From JAIEOG01 sp964611895 (GTDB taxonomy: Bacteria; Bdellovibrionota; FAC87; UBA2466), in assembly GCA_964611895.1 (NCBI GenBank), contig CAZTDN010000004.1, forward strand, positions 62,001 through 126,000: a stretch of DNA of 64,000 nucleotides, in the 5' to 3' direction. Below are positions 8,162 to 16,800 of this stretch, piece after piece. The position numbers and the translations under genes were made by a program. The stretch's first letter is position 1. The number at the start of each line of letters is the position of its first letter. Below the pieces are notes generated by a model. The model was given only the letters and a program-made list of their open reading frames with translations. It was not told the origin of the DNA and did not search any database.

Positions 8162-9139
8162 ATGTTTTTCTTTTTACTTTTTTTCTCACAGGTCCACGCC
8201 GCAGAACTGGATATTGGCGCTCTTAATCGAGTGTTTAACCAAGTCGCTGCGGAGGTAATTGCGGCGGAACAGGTCCAGGATGCTCAGGGCAGAGACCTGA
8301 TTGGTCCTTTAATAGTTGAAATAGACGAAAAAAACACCGACCTCGACAAGGGAAACATTCGCATCGAAGCCACTGTTTCGGCTCGCAACGTGCTCTGGGC
8401 CCAGAACACTTCGAGTCGCCTATCCGCACGCCTCATCACACAGATCCAGGAAGGGGCCCCTGGGGCGGAAGAACTGCACTTAGAGGCTTCGGCTACCTTG
8501 GAAACCGATGTCTTGGCGCTGCTTCGGCATGCGATCCGTGAAGCAAATAAGATCGAGGATCCCTGCTCCGAAAAGACTCTCGCAAGTGAACTCAGAAAAG
8601 ACGAACAGGCTTTTATGCGCGATGCTTGCGTGGACTACCGCAAGCTCGACTCGGCCCCGTCCATTGGGGATTTTTTTGATTCGCTTGCTGCGATAGTAGA
8701 AAAACGAAAAACACACGTCTTGAATCAGCTCCAGTCCATATCTTCGCAAAAAGTCACGGGGGAAGTGACACCTTTAGTGAATCTGCAAAACGAAATGGTC
8801 TACATAGAGACACTCTGTGCCGCGTTTGCTGCAAGGAAAGACAGGGCGGTGTTTAGGCTCTCTACCGAAGAAGGCATCGATATTTTTGGGGGGACCAAAG
8901 CCTCCAAAGCGCAACTAGTGATCGATGCGCATCGGATTGAAGTCGAACTGCACTTGGTTTCCCCTGAAGGGGCGGCGCTCTACCAGAGCACGGTACAGGA
9001 TGTACAACGGGCCGCTAGCCTACTCATTGAAGACGCGTCGGACCCGGCCCGTGCGGAAATTACAGCCCACCTCAAGGCCCATTTGCGCGACCTTGTGCGG
9101 ACTGCCAAATCGATTTTGATTCCCCAGTCCGCGCCTTGA
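8162..9139 (+). CDS. Exported protein of unknown function
   Basis: A 325-aa protein with a short signal peptide (about residues 1-14, QVHAA). The mature part is soluble and mixed alpha/beta, with no motif I recognise. It starts 7 bases after the hybrid kinase, with a GAGGGGCGG ribosome site overlapping the kinase stop, so the two are almost certainly co-transcribed. A periplasmic protein encoded with a cytoplasmic kinase could be a regulated target or an accessory sensor; that is inference only. Two regions (about residues 45-110 and 225-315) look like repeated strand-rich halves around a helical middle. Confidence 0.75.
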   Translation: MFFFLLFFSQVHAAELDIGALNRVFNQVAAEVIAAEQVQDAQGRDLIGPLIVEIDEKNTDLDKGNIRIEATVSARNVLWAQNTSSRLSARLITQIQEGAPGAEELHLEASATLETDVLALLRHAIREANKIEDPCSEKTLASELRKDEQAFMRDACVDYRKLDSAPSIGDFFDSLAAIVEKRKTHVLNQLQSISSQKVTGEVTPLVNLQNEMVYIETLCAAFAARKDRAVFRLSTEEGIDIFGGTKASKAQLVIDAHRIEVELHLVSPEGAALYQSTVQDVQRAASLLIEDASDPARAEITAHLKAHLRDLVRTAKSILIPQSAP

Positions 9140-9189
9140 CGGAAACAGCGATTTTTCTTTATGGTGTGGGCCACTAACGAGGGTTTTAT

Positions 9190-10179
9190 ATGCTCCAGTT
9201 CGCTTGGCTTACTGCGCTCCTAAGTTTCTCACTCCATGCCGCGGCGCCCCGCATAGGATTGGTTCTGGACAAGGGGGGCAGAGATGACAAGTCCTTCAAC
9301 GCGGCTGCCTACCAAGGCGCCAAAGAAGCCGAGAAAAAACTTGGCCTCAGCGTTAAAGTCGTTGAAGTCTCGGACGACATCGCAATCGAACCGTCCATCC
9401 GCACCTTCGCCAAGAAGGGCTTCGACCTGATCATTGCTATTGGATTTGTCATGGGGGCGAGCGTGGAGAAAGTCGCCAAGGACTTCCCCAACATTAAATT
9501 TGCTGTGGTCGATTCCACCGTGAACTTGCCCAATGTGCAGTCGATAAATTTTCAAGAGCACGAGGGGAGCTACCTAGTGGGCGCCATTGCGGCACTGACC
9601 TCAAAGAGCAAGACGGTAGGTTTCATAGGGGGCATGGATATCCCACTAATTCGCCGTTTCGAACTCGCCTACAAACAGGGTGCGCAGGACACTGTCCCCG
9701 GCACCAAAGTGCTATCCAATTTTGTTGGAACCTCCTCGGATTCCTGGAAAAACCCGACCAAAGCCAAAGAGCTTGCGCTGAGCCAGTTTCAAAACAAAGC
9801 AGATGTGGTTTTTCATGCCGCCGGATCTTCTGGTGCAGGGCTATTTGATGCAGCCGAAGAAAAAGGCAAACTCGCTATCGGAGTCGACTCCAATCAAAAC
9901 TGGGTCAAACCAGGGCATGTACTCACCAGCATGGTAAAGCGCGTCGATCGTGGCGTTTTTGAAGTCATCGAACAAGTAAAAAACGGCAGCTTTGTGCCGG
10001 GCAATAAAGTGCTCGGGATTGCAGAAGGAGGGGTAGACTACGCCCTCGATGAGTTTAACAAAAAACTCCTCCCTGCGGATTTGCTCAAAAAAGTGGACGC
10101 CATCAAAAATAAAATCGCCACCAAAGCTTTGGCCGTACCCGATTATTACAAAGTCGGGAAGACTGCGTCGAAGTCCTAA
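9190..10179 (+). CDS. BMP-family periplasmic substrate-binding protein, nucleoside importer
   Basis: A 329-aa protein of the basic membrane protein / PnrA-Med family. Evidence is the N-terminal strand IGLVLDKGGRDDKSFN, the FVMGASVEKVAKDFPN region, NFQEHEGSYLVGAIAA and the C-terminal ligand segment AIGVDSNQNW. Family members bind purine nucleosides. The signal peptide (about 1-18) ends without a lipobox cysteine, so it should be a free periplasmic protein, unlike the lipoprotein members of spirochaetes and Firmicutes. GAGGG precedes the ATG. The three following genes complete the importer, with the ATPase starting directly after this stop. Confidence 0.92.
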   Translation: MLQFAWLTALLSFSLHAAAPRIGLVLDKGGRDDKSFNAAAYQGAKEAEKKLGLSVKVVEVSDDIAIEPSIRTFAKKGFDLIIAIGFVMGASVEKVAKDFPNIKFAVVDSTVNLPNVQSINFQEHEGSYLVGAIAALTSKSKTVGFIGGMDIPLIRRFELAYKQGAQDTVPGTKVLSNFVGTSSDSWKNPTKAKELALSQFQNKADVVFHAAGSSGAGLFDAAEEKGKLAIGVDSNQNWVKPGHVLTSMVKRVDRGVFEVIEQVKNGSFVPGNKVLGIAEGGVDYALDEFNKKLLPADLLKKVDAIKNKIATKALAVPDYYKVGKTASKS

Positions 10180-11673
10180 ATGCCCGCAGCCGCCTTTTCT
10201 TTCGCCCATATCACCAAGACCTTCGGTAAGGTGCGCGCCAACGAGGACGTGAGCTTTGAAGTAGAAGCCAGCACGGTTCATGGCGTCGTGGGAGAAAATG
10301 GTGCGGGTAAGTCGACCATCATGAAAACGCTCTACGGGATGTATTTGCCCGACTCGGGCGTGATCACCCTTCGAGGGCAACCGGCCAAGATCCTCTCCCC
10401 CCAACATGCAATCCGTTTGGGCATCGGCATGGTCCACCAACACTTCATGCTCATCCCCACCTTACGCGTTTGGGAGAATACCATTTTAGGTGCGGAGCCA
10501 AATGCGTGGCGACCCAATCGCAAGACCGCGCTAGTACGCCTTCAGTCTTTGCAGGAGGAATTTGGTTTCCATCTCGATCTGAATGCGCGGGTGAGCGATC
10601 TTCCCGTGGGTTTGCAGCAGCAAGTAGAGATCCTAAAACTTCTCTATCGACAAGCAGACATCCTCATTTTTGATGAGCCCACAGCCGTGCTCACGCCGCA
10701 AGAAGTAGGGGTCTTGCTCGAACGGCTGCACACTTTGAGAGACCAGGGCAAAACGATTATTTTCATTAGCCACAAGCTGCGTGAAATTCTGCATATCACT
10801 CAGCGGGTCACAGTCATGCGTCAGGGAAAAGTCGTAGAAACCTGCGCCACTTCGGACTTGAGCGAGGAATCCCTCGCCGAAAAAATGATTGGGCGAAAAA
10901 TGCGCCACCTGCCCACGCGCAAGCAAATTCCGATCTCAGCGCCCCTCGTCCAAGCAAAGGATCTTGCTCTGGGCGGCATTTTGAACGGTGTCGACTTAGA
11001 GCTACGGGGAGGAGAAATTGTCGGAATAGCCGGTGTTGAGGGAAATGGGCAACAGGAACTGGTAGAAATTCTAGCCCGAGCGCGTGACGATTACGAAGGT
11101 GAGCTTCTCTGGCAAGGCGCCTCCTATGGTGCGCTCTCGCCGTACGCTCATAAACAACAAGGCCTGAGTGTCGTCCCCCCAGACCGACACCAGCAAGCCG
11201 TTTTATTAGACTCCAGCCTGGCTGAGAATCGCATCCTCGGCCACCACCGAGAACCAGATTTTTGCCAGCGAAGCAGATTAAAGTGGGGGCAAATACTCAA
11301 ACATACCCAAGATACCATCGCCGCCTTTGATGTGCGGCCTCCGGACCCACACTCGCGCATGCGCAGCCTCTCCGGTGGAAATCAACAAAAATTTGTTGTC
11401 GGAAGGGAGTTAGCACAGAAGGTAAAGCTTCTCATCGCCGCCCATCCCACTCGGGGTGTAGATATCGGTGCCATTGAACGCATCCATACCGAGATTTTGC
11501 GCTTGAGAGATGGTGGCGCCGCGGTGCTTTTGGTTTCCTCGGAGCTCGAAGAGGTGCTCGCACTTTCGGATCGCATCCTGGTGATGTACGGCGGAAAAAT
11601 TCAAGGCGAGTGCACTCGCGCTACGGCAAATGAAACCCAGTTGGGCCTGTGGATGACGGGCGGGGGAAAATGA
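10180..11673 (+). CDS. Nucleoside ABC importer ATPase with two nucleotide-binding domains
   Basis: A 497-aa tandem ATPase of the YufO/RbsA type. The N-terminal half has Walker A GENGAGKST, signature LPVGLQQQVEIL, Walker B LIFDEPTA and H-loop ISHKL. The C-terminal half has a degenerate Walker A (GVEGNGQQE), a canonical signature LSGGNQQKF and the PTRGVDIGAIE box typical of this subfamily. Such asymmetry between halves is normal for carbohydrate/nucleoside-type ATPases. The ATG follows the binding-protein stop with no gap, and the stop overlaps the first permease by 4 bases. Confidence 0.94.
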   Translation: MPAAAFSFAHITKTFGKVRANEDVSFEVEASTVHGVVGENGAGKSTIMKTLYGMYLPDSGVITLRGQPAKILSPQHAIRLGIGMVHQHFMLIPTLRVWENTILGAEPNAWRPNRKTALVRLQSLQEEFGFHLDLNARVSDLPVGLQQQVEILKLLYRQADILIFDEPTAVLTPQEVGVLLERLHTLRDQGKTIIFISHKLREILHITQRVTVMRQGKVVETCATSDLSEESLAEKMIGRKMRHLPTRKQIPISAPLVQAKDLALGGILNGVDLELRGGEIVGIAGVEGNGQQELVEILARARDDYEGELLWQGASYGALSPYAHKQQGLSVVPPDRHQQAVLLDSSLAENRILGHHREPDFCQRSRLKWGQILKHTQDTIAAFDVRPPDPHSRMRSLSGGNQQKFVVGRELAQKVKLLIAAHPTRGVDIGAIERIHTEILRLRDGGAAVLLVSSELEEVLALSDRILVMYGGKIQGECTRATANETQLGLWMTGGGK

Positions 11674-12728
11674 AACAGCTATCCGCTTTTTTGTCGCCGA
11701 TTTTAGGGCTCAGTCTGTCCCTACTCACCGGAAGTCTCTTGCTCCTCGCACTGGGTGAAAGTCCTTCAGTGCTTTTTACTTCGCTATATGAAGTTTGCCT
11801 GACCGATTTTGGTTTGGGCTACAGCCTGTTCTACGCCACGCCGTATTTGTTCACTGGACTTGCAGTCGCGGTGTGTTTTCAATGTGGGCTTTTTAACATT
11901 GGCGCCGAAGGGCAGCTCTACATAGGATCGATAGCCATTATTGCCCTTTCGTCTTTTTTGCCCGATTTACCGACGGTAATAGCGCTGCCCTTAGGGATCG
12001 CGGTGGCCGCTTCGGCTGGCGCGTGCTGGGGGGCGCTGGCAGGTTGGCTCAAAGCAGCACGCGGCAGTCACGAGGTCATTGTCACGATCTTGCTTAACTT
12101 TGTGGCCATTGCGCTCGTCAACCACCTCATCCTTTACTTGTATGATAACCCGGCTAATCAAAACCCCGAAACATTCGAAGTCGGCTCCGGTTATCACTTA
12201 ATTTCTCTGCACGATCTTTTTGCCATGGTGGGGCTTTCCATCTTTGATTCAACTCCTGCAAACGCGGCTTTTTTTATCGCTTTGGCTGCAGCGGGCGCTT
12301 GCTACACTTTTTTGTTTCATACGAGCACGGGTTTTGAAATGCGCAGTGTCGGTCAAAACCCTTCGGCCAGCCGTTTTGCCGGAATTTCCGTCAATCGCCA
12401 GACAGTGCTTGCACTGACTCTAGGCGGGGGACTCGCTGGTTTAGTCGGTGTGAACGAAGTCATGGGCCACGCACACCGTGTGGTGGAGGGTTTTTCTCCG
12501 CAGTATGGATTTACCGGAATTGCCGTAGCCCTTTTGGCTCGAAGCCACCCATTGGGTGTTATTGCTTCCGCCCTTTTGTTCGGTGTCTTGCAGAATAGTT
12601 CGCGTGAGCTGGAGTTCTCCAGCGAAAAAGTTACCAAGGAGTTGGCCACTGTACTCCAGGGTACTTTGATTGCTTTTGTGGCGGCTCAAGCCTTTTGGGA
12701 AAAATGGATAACGAGGAAAAGGTCGTGA
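11670..12728 (+). CDS. Nucleoside ABC importer permease, YufP-like
   Basis: A 352-aa integral membrane protein with about 8-10 hydrophobic segments. The family block FNIGAEGQLYIGSIA lies near residue 75, and GFTGIAVALLARSHPLG lies in the C-terminal part, as in YufP-type permeases of BMP-dependent importers. The start is the ATG at 11670, overlapping the ATPase stop as ATGA; an upstream in-frame start would only add residues inside the ATPase. It should form a heterodimer with the next permease. Confidence 0.92.
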   Translation: MKQLSAFLSPILGLSLSLLTGSLLLLALGESPSVLFTSLYEVCLTDFGLGYSLFYATPYLFTGLAVAVCFQCGLFNIGAEGQLYIGSIAIIALSSFLPDLPTVIALPLGIAVAASAGACWGALAGWLKAARGSHEVIVTILLNFVAIALVNHLILYLYDNPANQNPETFEVGSGYHLISLHDLFAMVGLSIFDSTPANAAFFIALAAAGACYTFLFHTSTGFEMRSVGQNPSASRFAGISVNRQTVLALTLGGGLAGLVGVNEVMGHAHRVVEGFSPQYGFTGIAVALLARSHPLGVIASALLFGVLQNSSRELEFSSEKVTKELATVLQGTLIAFVAAQAFWEKWITRKRS

Positions 12729-13639
12729 TTGAACTTATCGCTTCTTCACTGCGACTTTCGACGCCGCTGATTTTTGCCGCCATGGGAGGGTTGCTCTGTG
12801 AGCGGGCAGGCATTGCAACCATCTGCCTGGAAGGTGTTTTGATCGCGGGGGCCTGGGCCGCGGCCACGGTGACGTACTACACTTCCGATCCTCTTTTGGG
12901 TTTGGCTGCTGGAGTGGCTATAGGGACGGCAACCATGGCATTGCACGCGGCTTTGTCTGTTACAGCCAAGGCCGACGCCATAGTCAGCGGGGTGGCAGTG
13001 AACATGCTCGTTGCCGGGGCGACGCCCTTGTTTACCAAATCCCTCTTTGGAAGCCCGACAAACACGCCGAGCCTTCCGATGAGCGATCGGTTTCAAAACA
13101 TCGATCTTCCTGGACTGGTGCATCTTCCAGTGGTGGGCGCGCTGTTTTCGCAACCTTGGTTGATTTTTCTAGCGCTGCTTTTGCCGTTTTTAGTGAACTA
13201 CTTTTTCTACCATACAGGCCGCGGTTTGCGTGTTTTAGCCAGTGGGGACAACCCCGAAGCGCTCGCTACCACCGGAGTGCATCCAAACTTTGTGCGTTGG
13301 TGCGCAATGCTCGCCGGCGGCGCTCTGTGTAGTTTGGGCGGAGTGTACTTGGCAATCGCGCACGCGAGCCAATTCACTCGCGACATGTCAGCCGGAAGAG
13401 GTTTTATTGCATTGACCGCGGTGATTTTTGGAAAGTGGCGGCCCCTGCCCACTCTGGCTGCGTGTTTGTTTTTTGGTTTTTTCGATGCCTTGCAAATACG
13501 CTTGCAGAGTACCTCTGTGGCAGGGCTTGAACTGCCGATCAATTTGATCCAGTCCGTTCCGTACCTTGTCGCTCTGGTTGTCCTAGCGGGCTTTATCGGA
13601 CGGGCGACACCTCCCCTTTCTATCGGCAAAACGTTCTAG
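12725..13639 (+). CDS. Nucleoside ABC importer permease, YufQ-like
   Basis: A 304-aa integral membrane protein. The N-terminal block TPLIFAAMGGLLCERAG followed by CLEG, and RGFIALTAVIFGKWRP near residue 235, match YufQ-type permeases. I prefer the GTG at 12725: it overlaps the previous TGA as GTGA, has GAGG 8 bases upstream, and begins where homologues begin. An in-frame ATG at 12704 would add seven residues. This completes a binding protein, ATPase and two-permease operon. No nucleoside-catabolic gene is adjacent, so substrate specificity rests on family knowledge. Confidence 0.92.
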   Translation: MIELIASSLRLSTPLIFAAMGGLLCERAGIATICLEGVLIAGAWAAATVTYYTSDPLLGLAAGVAIGTATMALHAALSVTAKADAIVSGVAVNMLVAGATPLFTKSLFGSPTNTPSLPMSDRFQNIDLPGLVHLPVVGALFSQPWLIFLALLLPFLVNYFFYHTGRGLRVLASGDNPEALATTGVHPNFVRWCAMLAGGALCSLGGVYLAIAHASQFTRDMSAGRGFIALTAVIFGKWRPLPTLAACLFFGFFDALQIRLQSTSVAGLELPINLIQSVPYLVALVVLAGFIGRATPPLSIGKTF

Positions 13640-13733
13640 GCTTGCGGCCTCCGGGCTTATCCAGTTGCTAAAGAAATAGCCACCTCCGATTGGCCGCTTG
13701 AACTCGGGGTTTTGACTCTAAAGCGCCTAAAAC

Positions 13734-13750
13734 TGTCTACACTTTAGACA
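13734..13750. promoter_or_regulatory. Perfect 6-bp dyad upstream of the 1715-aa exported protein
   Basis: TGTCTA and TAGACA flank the 5-base centre CACTT, giving a perfect 17-bp inverted repeat about 87 bases before the GTG of the large gene. It has the size and symmetry of a dimeric regulator operator. It lies in the 197-base space after the nucleoside importer, where no gene is visible. No T-run follows, so it is not an obvious terminator. Confidence 0.35.
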
Positions 13751-13769
13751 TTTCCCCGCACATTCTCCG

Positions 13770-13786
13770 GTGCCGGAAAACGGCAC
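13770..13786. promoter_or_regulatory. Perfect 6-bp hairpin in the leader of the 1715-aa exported protein
   Basis: GTGCCG and CGGCAC enclose a GAAAA loop 50 bases before the GTG start. The stem is G+C-rich and would be stable in RNA. No U-tract follows it, so a leader structure or a second operator is more likely than a terminator. Confidence 0.35.
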
Positions 13787-13836
13787 ATACCATGCAACTA
13801 ACAGCGTAGTTCGAGTGCCTTATTTGGGGGGATTGA

Positions 13837-16800
13837 GTGAAACACCTAAGTCTTTGCGTCCGGTTGAGCCTTTGCGTGGCCATCATCACTCCTCACCATG
13901 CCGCCCACGCAGTCCCGACCAAAACCGACAAACTAAATGCTGAATTGCTAAAAGACTCAGCAAATACCGTGCGCAGTAGCCCGTCGTACTACCTCGCTCG
14001 CTCAGGTCACATCTTGAGTTATCTAGTTCAACACGCAAAAACTTCTGAGTCCCGCGCCGCGGCAGGGTGGACTTTGGTCCAGCTTGCCCAATCGCTACTC
14101 AGCCAGAAAGGACTTTACGAAGGACGTAAAGCCAAAGCGCGAATGGATGAATTACTCAAGGCGGTTGAACGAGATAAAGGCAGTACTGTCAAAGTGGAGC
14201 TCGAAGAGGCACTGATGTTTGCCGGAGTGCCGGAAGAATCTATCCCACACCCGTACGAAAAACCCCGTCCACCTCGAGACGACTACAAAGGCCCAGCGTT
14301 CAATCTCCCTCATGATCACCCATCGGGCCATGGCACAAGTCCAGGAAAAGGGGCGCCGGGTGATTACGTCGATTCTATTTCAGGCAGGGGAGTGTCGCCT
14401 AGCTACCAAATGGAAGATCCCGAGCGGTGGAAAGAAGCCCAGGACCTCGCCGCTTTTGGTTTGGAGGATGCCGTAAAGAGCAATAGCGATGAGGAAATCG
14501 CCCGGATTGCCCGGCAGAGGTATTATGCTCAGTCCTTTACCCATCCCGACATGCCTCAGCCAGGCACCCCTGGCTTCAGTGAGGCGATAAAAAACATCGA
14601 TGCGACAGGAGCACTTGTTGAAGATCGCATTTTGAATGAGCTTGCTCCCGAAAAAACAAACGGAACTCAGTTTTTTAATTTGGCAGACAAACTCGCTCCC
14701 GGCGCCTTCCTTTTTGGGCCCGAGGCAGGAGCGGCTGCTAAGTCAGCGGCAGCAATTGGAAAAAAATACGGCCCTGATGCAGTGTGGCTCTTGAAACAGT
14801 CCGGTTTTAGCGCGAGTGGGCTTAGCACTTTGAATGGTGTGGACAGAGCCACCATCCTCGGCAACGGCGCGTTGGACGACTTAGCACAACTAAACTACCT
14901 AGCAGCCAAGCACCCTGAAGTGAGAGCGCTGCTGGACAAAATCGAGCTCAAATACGGCGGGGTTGCCCATAGCCAGATACCCGCAAAAGACAGAAATGCA
15001 AAGCTTCCCGGCTACACTCACCACATCGAGAATACCCAACCCAAGAACAGGGGCGCGAATATGCGTGCACTCGCTCGCGTGAACCCCCAGTCTAATTTGG
15101 CAACATTGAACAAGGTTAAGGCGGGAGAACCCATCAGAGCTCCTAACGGCAAGACTGCGGAGGAACTCGCCAACCCTCCTGCTGAAGGGGAGACGCCAGA
15201 GAAAAAACTCGAACGCATTCGAAGTCTTCAGCATATTCACGCTGTCGCATCGGACTTGCGGGAGATCGCCCAAAGGCTCGGCGCCCCCAAAGAACTTGTC
15301 GCCACTCTCATGGTCGCCGAAGCGTTTACCAGTATCGCCGTCGCTGCAGCAACCGGGGGACCAGCGACCGCCGCGGTGGTGACTGTGATCAAGCTTGTGC
15401 AGTCGCTGATTGGTTTGTTTGACGACGGCCCAAGTCCAATGGAGCGCCTGCACCAAGAAATCGTCGCGCTTCGCAAGCAAATGGAAGCGCTTTCGGATCA
15501 GATTACGGAACAAAACCGAGCGCTGAGCGCTGAAGTCCGCCATCAGTTCCGGTTGACCTTGCAAATGCTCGCCCACCTGGAGCAGAAGTCCGACAGGCGG
15601 TTCGATGCTTTGGATAAGCAAGTCGCTCGCTCTAGGGGGCAATTGGAAGATATTCTCACAGAACAGGAACGCCAAAACTTCAGACAGGATGAGCAACTTC
15701 AAAAAAACGACCTTAAAAACGTTAATAGTTCCCTCAAGATCTTGACCCCATCCTGGAGCACCCAGCGGTCCCAACGTCGCGATCTGAGCACCAAAAACAA
15801 CACAGTCGATCCGAGTTCGTATGACAAAGAGTTACGAGAGATAATGGAATTTGGGCTTATCCACTCCAGAGATCCTCATTGGACCGGGAGTCCACATTTG
15901 GATAAGTCCGCAGAACCTGCAAATCGGAATGCTACCGGTGCTTCGAGCATAGACACGGCGACGAAACTGGACGAAAACCTCGTGCAGGAACTCAACCGTA
16001 TTACCCCTGGATCGGGAATGGCGCCTCTGGACTCGGCACTCAAAGCACTGGGCTTACCGTCGATCGCCGTCCCCCTAACCAAAGAAGAAAAGTCCGCTTT
16101 GCAAATCACTCCCTCCGAGCCCTTCCGGGACGAAGCGCCCATGGACATAACAGCGTGGAAAACGGGAGCAGAAAAGCTCGCTACCGCAATGGATCATGTG
16201 CAAAAATCTCTGCCAGAGTACGAGACGCAATTTAAGGACTTGCAGTGCAGCGCTGATCCGAATCTAGAGAAACTGCGCCTCTACATGAAAAAAGGTTATG
16301 AACAAAGGGCGCGCCTTGAAAACCTCGTTCCCCGGGACTCGAACAACCGTCCTAGTTCCGCGCATCTGGCGACATTGCTAGGCAATTACGAACACTATTT
16401 AGAGCAGGCAAACGCTACACTACAACTTACACGCAACGAGTTTTTCCGAGAAGACCCTGCAGCCACCGACTTGAACAACCCTATCGATACGGACGAATTG
16501 CGCAAAAATTTTGCCTCAACGTTGAACGCCGACATTGAATATTGCCCCCAACCCATTGGCTCGAGCTCGGCTAACAAGAGTACGATACACGGACCAAAAA
16601 GAAAGCTCCGCACTCCTCAGGAATGGGCCAAGCTAGTGCCGGAGGAGTACTTGCATCTAGCGAAGCTCTCGCCGGGATCGGCGATCCAGATCTGTTACTC
16701 CGATCCGGGGTTTACGGAGTTTTCGGATAAGTGGTCTGAGGTGGATGATTCAACTGTTAAAAAAGAGCGCTTTGCAAAGTCAGGATTGAATATTGAGGTG

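Noticed and set aside
9841..10443. 200-codon minus-strand frame across the BMP gene and ATPase start
   Set aside because: It is antisense to two clearly coding regions and shows no recognisable motif.
14899..15774. Long open frame (291 codons) antisense to the giant exported gene
   Set aside because: Its sequence is Cys/Arg/Trp-rich with no family pattern, and the plus-strand frame has a signal peptide and coiled coils. It is a shadow of the real gene.
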